DNA from: Gordionus sp. m RMFG-2023
Lineage: Eukaryota > Nematomorpha > Gordioida > Chordodea > Parachordodidae
Assembly (NCBI RefSeq): GCF_954871325.1
Contig: NC_088777.1
Span: 27,443,366-27,507,365, forward strand
Length of the DNA stretch: 64,000 nt
Reading direction: 5' to 3'
A model generated the notes under the pieces. It searched no databases. It worked only from the letters and a program-made list of their open reading frames with translations, and was not told the DNA's origin. Position 1 is the stretch's first letter; every line of letters begins with the position of its first letter. Position numbers and translations under genes: made by a program. This document shows, piece after piece, positions 58,101 through 64,000 of this stretch.

Positions 58101-61100
58101 TTACTTCCGCGGTCTTATATGATCATTGTGGCGCATCACTGTGCCGCCCATTTCTAATTGAATCAAATTCAACTTTGAACCTCTGTTTACCTCAACAATG
58201 CCCCTGGCCCATTTCTTGCCCTTCCCGTCAAACAAACGAGTCCATACTTTTTCTCCAACTTCAAACCTAATCCTTCGGTCCTCCAAAACTCCCTTCTCGT
58301 GACTCTCGGCCCTTAGAAAATCTAGGGGAACCCTAGTCCTCCGACCCAAAAACAATTCAGCAGGTGTCACTCCCTCCTTATTCCTAGAATTGAGGTAATA
58401 CAACTGGGCCAAATACACCCCATTCCCCTGATTGCCGGCCTTTCTTATCCAATTCTTAACAATTGCTACTATCCTCTCAGCTTGACCATTTGAGCTGGGA
58501 TGATAGGGCGGGGTCAAAATGTGTCGAATCCTAGACTCTTTACAAAACTGCTTGAAATTTTCGCTAACAAAGGCAGGTCCTCCATCAGATACAATGGTAT
58601 CCGGCAATCCAAACCTGGCCATTAATGCCCTCAATTTCCTTACCACAATTTTCGTGGTATATCCATGTACCTCCTCGTACTCTATCCATTTCGAATACGA
58701 ATTCACTACTAAAAAATACGACCTTTTGTCTAAATCGAAAAAATCAACATGTAAGCGTTCCCACGGTTTTCTTGACCTAGGCCATATCTGACCCACCTCC
58801 TTTGGGGGCATCGCCGCACACGAATTACACGGTTCACATGTCCTTGTGATATTTTCAATATCTTTTCCCATACCCGGCTACCAAACATATTCACGGGCCC
58901 ACGATTTCATCTTCCCTTGACCTTGATGTCCAGCATGTAACAAATTTAAAATTTTACCCCGTAATTTGAACGGAATTACAGCATGATTACCCCTCATTAA
59001 ACAATCATCTATCACAGACAATTCCTCCTTAACCTTTTTAAAAACTTTACAATCCTCCTCCCAAGTCTTTTTCCCCATTACACATAACTTTATCCTAGTC
59101 ATTTCTCTATCTCTCAATGTACTCAACTTAAGATCCTCCCAATTGGTAGGACCCCCTTTGAGCATATGCGAAAGCAAACAAACCAGGGCTTTTTCACTGT
59201 TCCGAACCTTATCCTTGTTCCCTTCATCATTTTCTTCCCTTAATCCTAATCGGGACAAACTATCAGGCAAACAATTCTCTTTCCCGCAACGATATCGGAT
59301 CTCCACATTAAAGCTGCTCACCAACAACAACCAACGTTGTAACCGAGGAGACATCATTAACTCCTGATTGTTTTTCCGAAATAAGTGAATTAACGGTTTG
59401 TGATCAGTAAAAATTACAAATTTTTTACCAATCAAATATTCACGACATTTTGTCAACCCGAAAATCACAGCCAGGGCCTCCTGTTCAATCACAGAATATC
59501 TGGTTTCCACCTCACGAAAAACACGCGAGAAAAACAATACAGGTCTCTCCAAGCCCTCTATTACCTGTAATAACGCACCACCATCCTTTATTTGAGGCAT
59601 CCACCGCCAACACAATTTCCAAGTCATTATCAAAACACACCTAAATTGGCTCTTTTTCAATTTTTTCCTTTAAAATTTCAAAAGCAATCTGCTGTACATC
59701 CTTCCACTCATAATGAATTCCTTTTTTCAATAAATCATATAACGGCGCCGCCACCTTTGCAAAATCTTCCACGAACCTATGGTAATAATTGACCATACCC
59801 AAAAAAGACTGCAACTCAGCCTTAGTGTCAGGCCGTTTCATGCTCGATATATTCTTCAAATTTTTATCCAAAGGTTTCACTTCAATTCCATTAATCCGAT
59901 GACCCAAATATTCAACCTCCATTACCCCCAGAACACTTTTCTCCTTACTAGCTCTCAAGCCTTTATCACGAATTCTCCTAAACACTTCCTCCAAACGTTG
60001 ATTATGCTGCTCCGGCGTCACTCCAGTGATTAACACATCATCCATATAGTAAAATACTCCTTCCAATCCTTGGAAAACTGACGCCATGGTCCGTTGAAAA
60101 ATGGGAGCAGATACACTCAACCCAAATGGTAATCTACAAAACGCAAACAACCCCTTTGGAGTCGTTATCGTCAATAATTTACGGATTTCCTTTCTCAAAG
60201 GTAACTGCAAATACGCCGACGAAAAATCCACCTTGGAAAAATATTTCGCACCCTTCAACTGAGCCAAAATCTCTTCTATCCTAGGCAATCCTCCACCACC
60301 CATCGATTTACCGTGACCCTGAAATCCGCACAAAGTCTCAATTTACCATTTGCCTTTTTAACTGGCAATAACGGAGTTGCCCAATCGCTATATCCCACAG
60401 GAATAATAATGCCGTCCTTCACCCATCTATCTAATTCCTCATCGATCTCCTTCCTCCATTCGAAAGGAACTTGCCGACAAGCCAAAAAGATCGGTTAAAA
60501 ACCCTCCCTAAGTTGAACATCAACTTGATAATCATTTAAACAACCTAATTTTTCATCAAAAATAATGCCATACTGCCTTACTAGAATAGGAATAGCTTGA
60601 TTAACCTTATTCCAATCCTCTTTTCCCCCGGCCACAATTTGCTTCTCATTTCCCTCATCATTATGATCCAACTTACTCGATTTCTCTATTATCTCTTCCG
60701 AAATTTCACAAATTTTATTATCAGTATTATCCAAATTTTCACTCTCTCCAACATCCATTATTACATTATCACTAGTATCAAAAGTATTCCAATAATTATT
60801 GGGAGGACCAAGCTTGGTAATCCAATCCCACCCCATAACAGTCTCAACATTTTCCTTTTCTACCCATAAATCAAGAAAAAATATAGTATCATTAAGATTA
60901 ACCCCCAATTTGACCTTTCCCAACACAGCGACTTCCGATCCATCAAACTGCCTGACACACATAGCCTCTTTTTCCAGTTTGCCCCCAGGCCAATACTTAT
61001 AAAAATTCTCCTGCGACATTAGAGAAATACTAGCCCCGGTGTCAAATAGCATTTCTATATTCCTATGATCAATCCTCAAACTAACCCTCGGACACAAACA

Positions 61101-61511
61101 TGGTCCATCTAATTTTTCCGTCATTAAAATATTATATGTTTTAATCGGAGACTCAGCGTTTATTTTATCTAAAATAATAATTTCATTGGCATTCTCATTG
61201 CCCCTTAAATTCAACTCGGAATTTAAATTTTTATTACTGACACTTACATTTCTTTTAACAAGATTCGTGGGACATCTTTCCCAAATAAAATTCTTAACAT
61301 CCCTTCTAAAAGAATAACGGACAATATTCCTCGGATATTGTTTCCACCTAAATCGACTAACTTCCCTCTCAGGGAAATTACGAGAATGATTTCTTATTTT
61401 AATTCTATCCTTTCCCTCATTTCGACTAATAATATTAAATGTTTTATTATACAAATTTTTCCGAACTCTCGGAGCCCCAACTCCTATATGATTCACCTTG
61501 CAATCATATAG
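58101..61511 (-). pseudogene. pol region of element B
   Basis: In element order: an N-terminal basic extension, protease (LFDTGASISLMS), a linker, reverse transcriptase (VDFSSAYLQLPL, FYYMDDVLITGV), RNase H (FVIFTDHKPLIHLF) and integrase (CEPCNSCAAMPPKEVG, YSKWIEYEEVHG, IVSDGGPAFVSE, HPSSNGQAERIV), with a C-terminal tail ending GGTVMRHNDHIRP. It is the best preserved integrase of the four copies. Lightly broken. Confidence 0.9.
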
Positions 61512-61514
61512 TCA
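61484..61514 (-). other. Conserved hairpin at gag end, element B
   Basis: Stem CTATATGAT / ATCATATAG with a 10-base loop (TGCAAGGTGA in element orientation), directly after the gag terminator. pol continues downstream in the same register, an arrangement consistent with stop-codon read-through as used by gag-pol of some retroviruses. Confidence 0.82.
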
Positions 61515-62261
61515 ACACGAATTTCGTGATACTTCCATGCAGTCCACAGCTACATGTCCCGGCCTTTTACATTTAAAACATAATCTGGCCCCATTTAAAC
61601 TAACCATTATTACATTAGCATTTCCTATTTCAGGTCTCTTTAACGGAAATCCATCTTTAAACCTTTGCTCTGGGACTACGCAGGTATCCCTTTTATGTCC
61701 TCGCCATCCGCAACGATGGCAAATGATCATTTCAACAAATCTTTTATTTTCCTCGTAATCATTAAATTTCTTATTCATATTTCTATCACTCACCTGGCTC
61801 TTAACCGGACCTTTGCTCTCCTTCATCAACGCATTGATGGCTTCTTTCATTTCTTTCATTTCCAGGAGGATCCTATCTGACCTCTCCCCAACATTTCCAG
61901 CCTTGATTTCCTCTAAAACATCTTTTAGATTACTTTCCAAGTCTGCTATTTTCTTCCCATAAATATCTGATATTAAATTAAAATATGTTTCCTCCATTTT
62001 CTTTTTATAAACATCTGACACCGCAGTGTCCTTCTTCCAATTGCAATACATGCCTGCCAGTACCGCAGTACCCCTTTTTACCAACAATTTCAATATAATA
62101 ATCAATAAATACATCATTAATAATATTCCCACAGTAATCAACTGTTTACCTAAATAAAATTCATTAAAGTTCTTATACATAACTTTATAACCCAAATCCT
62201 CATAAAAGAGAACCTTATCCCCAAAACTATGCTCCCCACTAGGCCTAAAAAAATAAACCAT
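61512..62261 (-). CDS. gag-like protein of element B, looks whole
   Basis: 249 residues, short for a Ty3/gypsy Gag (commonly 300 or more). Residues about 1-40 are polar or aromatic (MVYFFRPSGEHSFGDK). A strong membrane helix follows at about 42-62 (LITVGILLMMYLLIIILKLL). Residues about 85-160 are charged and heptad-like (KKIADLESNLKDVLEEIKAG, LLEMKEMKEAINALMKESK), suggesting a coiled coil. Two CCHC zinc knuckles close the protein (CHRCGWRGHKRDTC and CFKCKRPGHVAVDC). No capsid-type region or major homology region is visible. The same plan is kept in A and in copies 1 and 2, so the membrane helix is a family trait. Expected role: RNA binding and particle or membrane association; the membrane role is inference. 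Confidence 0.82.
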   Translation of the reverse strand: MVYFFRPSGEHSFGDKVLFYEDLGYKVMYKNFNEFYLGKQLITVGILLMMYLLIIILKLLVKRGTAVLAGMYCNWKKDTAVSDVYKKKMEETYFNLISDIYGKKIADLESNLKDVLEEIKAGNVGERSDRILLEMKEMKEAINALMKESKGPVKSQVSDRNMNKKFNDYEENKRFVEMIICHRCGWRGHKRDTCVVPEQRFKDGFPLKRPEIGNANVIMVSLNGARLCFKCKRPGHVAVDCMEVSRNSC

Positions 62262-62434
62262 TTGCTCATAAATTTTTTAATTAATACTAATAATCAATTA
62301 CAAAAATTTAAATATTTGTAGAAAATATTAATACAGCACCTTAAATAAAAACTTCTCTATCAGAATCGTATAATGGTTAGTACAAATGCGCAGTCAAGAA
62401 TTCTTAAAAAAATTATATAATTAAAAATTTTTTG

Positions 62435-62443
62435 TTTTACCTT
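62435..62443 (-). promoter_or_regulatory. Conserved AAGGTAAAA in element B leader
   Basis: Same word and position as in element A and copy 2; a candidate splice donor. Confidence 0.35.
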
Positions 62444-62463
62444 CTAAACCGAATAACTTCTAG

Positions 62464-62489
62464 GAAACTATCAGCGTCACAAGGCACCA
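62464..62489 (-). promoter_or_regulatory. Primer-binding site of element B
   Basis: One base inside the 5' LTR, TGGTGCC matches the CCA end and last acceptor bases of the same tRNA type as in A. The match then fades, so the site is shorter or uses another tRNA. Confidence 0.55.
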
Positions 62490-62490
62490 C

Positions 62491-62940
62491 TAAAAAAACC
62501 CTAAACAAGCACACAAACTAAAACAAAAACCAAACAACTAACAAAAATAACTCAAAAAGAAAACTACTGTCACGGAAAAGGAAAACTATACGAAACCCCA
62601 AAAATCAGAAAGCAGGAACTTAATCAATGCTCTTATATATATAATTAATTAAACACACTAAATTTTCACGAATTATTTTCTTTATTAATACTTTTCACAC
62701 AACAAATAATAAATCTTTTAGTAAAAATATCTCAAATTAATTCACACAAAAAAAAAAAAAATCTTTTTTTCTTATATAAAAAGAATTAATTTCATAAAAA
62801 ATAATAATAATAATCAAAATGGTTTTGCATATATGTATTACATCTAATCTTTCTATCCAATCAACCTTATTTTAATTAGTTGATTGGCATTTCGCGTTAA
62901 AAAAAAAATATAAAACATTCACGTATTTACAAATACGACA
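62491..62940 (-). repeat. 5' LTR of element B
   Basis: 450 bp, nearly identical to the 3' LTR. Confidence 0.93.
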
Positions 62941-62945
62941 TCGAC

Positions 62946-63338
62946 ATTTAAAAAATTTTATTTTTTTGAAAAATATTTTGCATATTTTTAAATGTAAATT
63001 TAAATTTTAAAATTAAATAAAATAAAATTAAATAAAATAAAATTAAATAAAATAAAATAAAATTAAAAGATTATGATTTTAGAATTAATTATAAATATAA
63101 TAATTTTTGCTATTTATTTAGTCGAGCTACCGTTATCTCTCTTTTTAAAAAAATGTTGCACGCTAAAGATATCGATTAAAAAAAATACCTATGGAATATC
63201 GTGCTAATATAGAACACTGCATATTATATATTTTAAGTTCAGGATTGGAACCGAAAAAAGATTTAAAAAATTGTTTTATCTTCATTCTCTTTTATTTCTG
63301 TAAATTCTATCCAACTAGACATTTTGTTAATATGTTGA
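62946..63338. other. AT-rich gap with (AAATAAAAT)n
   Basis: A short repeat of AAATAAAAT/AAATAAAATAAAATT lies at about 63015-63066. No gene is recognised. Confidence 0.6.
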
Positions 63339-64000
63339 CCCCCCCCCCAGACCAAGTCATACCCATCAAGACCAAGAATAAAGACTTTCATTCAACCCAT
63401 ATAAAATTAGCTTTTATTTGATACCCATATCAAAAAAAATTATTTTTTACTCCCCCCCCCACCCCCATTTCCTAGACCGCCTATTATGGGGTAAAAATTG
63501 ACCTTCAGTTTAATAGATCTTTTAATTAGCTGTCAATTGATACCCATATCAAAAAAAAAAATTTTTACACACCCCCCACCCCACCCCCACCCCAACCCCC
63601 CTAGACCGCCCATTATGGGACAGAGATTGACCTTTAGTTGAATAGATCTTTCGATTAGCTATCGATTGATACCCATATCAAAAAAAAAATTTTACACCCC
63701 CCCCCTCCCATCTACATCCCCCAAACCGCCCATTATGGGACAGAGATTGACCTTCAGATGAATAGATCTTTTGATTAGCAATCGATTGATACCCATATCA
63801 AAAAAAATTATTTTTTACACCCCCCCTTCAGACTGCCCATTATGGGACAGAGATTGACCTTCAGTTGAGTAGATCTTTAGATTAGCTATCGATTGATACC
63901 CATATCAAAAAAAATTAATTATTTTTTACACCCCCCCCCACCCCCTAGACCGCCTATTATGGGGCAGAGATTGATTTCCAGTTGAATAGATCTTTTGATT
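63339..64000. repeat. ~120-bp satellite with C runs, inverted copy, runs off the window
   Basis: Reverse complement of the 51.0-51.9 kb satellite. One type 2 unit (GACCAAGTCATACCCATCAA) is followed by at least five type 1 units (CGATTGATACCCATATCAAA, CGCCCATTATGGGACAGAGA). C runs of 8-10 occur in each unit. Units here are more regular than at 51 kb. The array continues past the window end. Confidence 0.9.

Larger units (their letters stand above)
56160..62940 (-). mobile_element. Element B: Ty3/gypsy element, largely complete
   Basis: A 6.8-kb LTR element on the minus strand with the 5-bp duplication TCGAC at 56155-56159 and 62941-62945. Order in its own direction: 5' LTR (62491-62940), primer site starting TGGTGCC, leader, gag (61512-62261), pol (about 58101-61511), about 1.5 kb AT-rich sequence, polypurine tract, 3' LTR (56160-56609). 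The LTRs differ at about six bases in 450 (roughly 98-99% alike by eye), so it is young, of similar age to A. gag looks whole; pol has roughly five breaks. Same family as A but a different subfamily: LTRs are unrelated in sequence while coding parts align. Confidence 0.93.

Overview
The window looks like gene-poor nuclear DNA from an AT-rich animal genome, probably an invertebrate. Intergenic DNA is almost all A+T, and the only likely host gene is a small complex III assembly factor of the UQCC4/CCSMST1 family at 7.57-7.95 kb. Nearly everything else recognisable is transposon-derived: Ty3/gypsy LTR elements, at least seven hAT-type loci, a pogo-type Tc1/mariner relative, a MULE and a Ginger/KRBA2-like integrase gene. 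I cannot name the species; the repertoire (FLYWCH-type MULE, BED-type hAT, pogo with a PHD-like finger) is animal.

Layout. 0-9.4 kb: AT-rich DNA, small inverted-repeat elements and the UQCC4-like gene. 9.4-13.5 kb: a very decayed Ty3/gypsy copy (+). 14.9-19.15 kb: a second, unrelated gypsy fragment (-) split by a 2.3-kb hAT. 19.15-22.1 kb: two hAT genes back to back, one with two tiny introns. 22.8-25.4 kb: a 14-bp-period repeat array split by a pogo-like element. 28-31 kb: a small hAT, a MITE and a MULE. 32-42.2 kb: a truncated gypsy copy (+) into which a nearly complete, young relative (element A, -, 34716-42025) inserted with a 5-bp target duplication. 42.2-46.5 kb: a second 14-bp array, a tandem array and MITE pieces. 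46.5-51.9 kb: two hATs, a GAAA microsatellite and a satellite with long G runs. 52.5-55.3 kb: the Ginger-like gene with internal tandem repeats. 56.2-62.9 kb: element B, a second young gypsy element. 63.3 kb to the end: the G-run satellite again, inverted.

The most unusual material is the gypsy family represented by A, B and two older copies. Its gag product has an N-terminal transmembrane segment, a coiled coil and two zinc knuckles, but no capsid region that I can recognise. All four copies carry the same hairpin directly after the gag terminator. Element A also has an extra zinc-knuckle ORF after pol, an unusually long tRNA-His-type primer site, and a hairpin enclosing the polypurine tract that is kept in B with a compensating base pair. 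These LTR elements are described here only as fossils.
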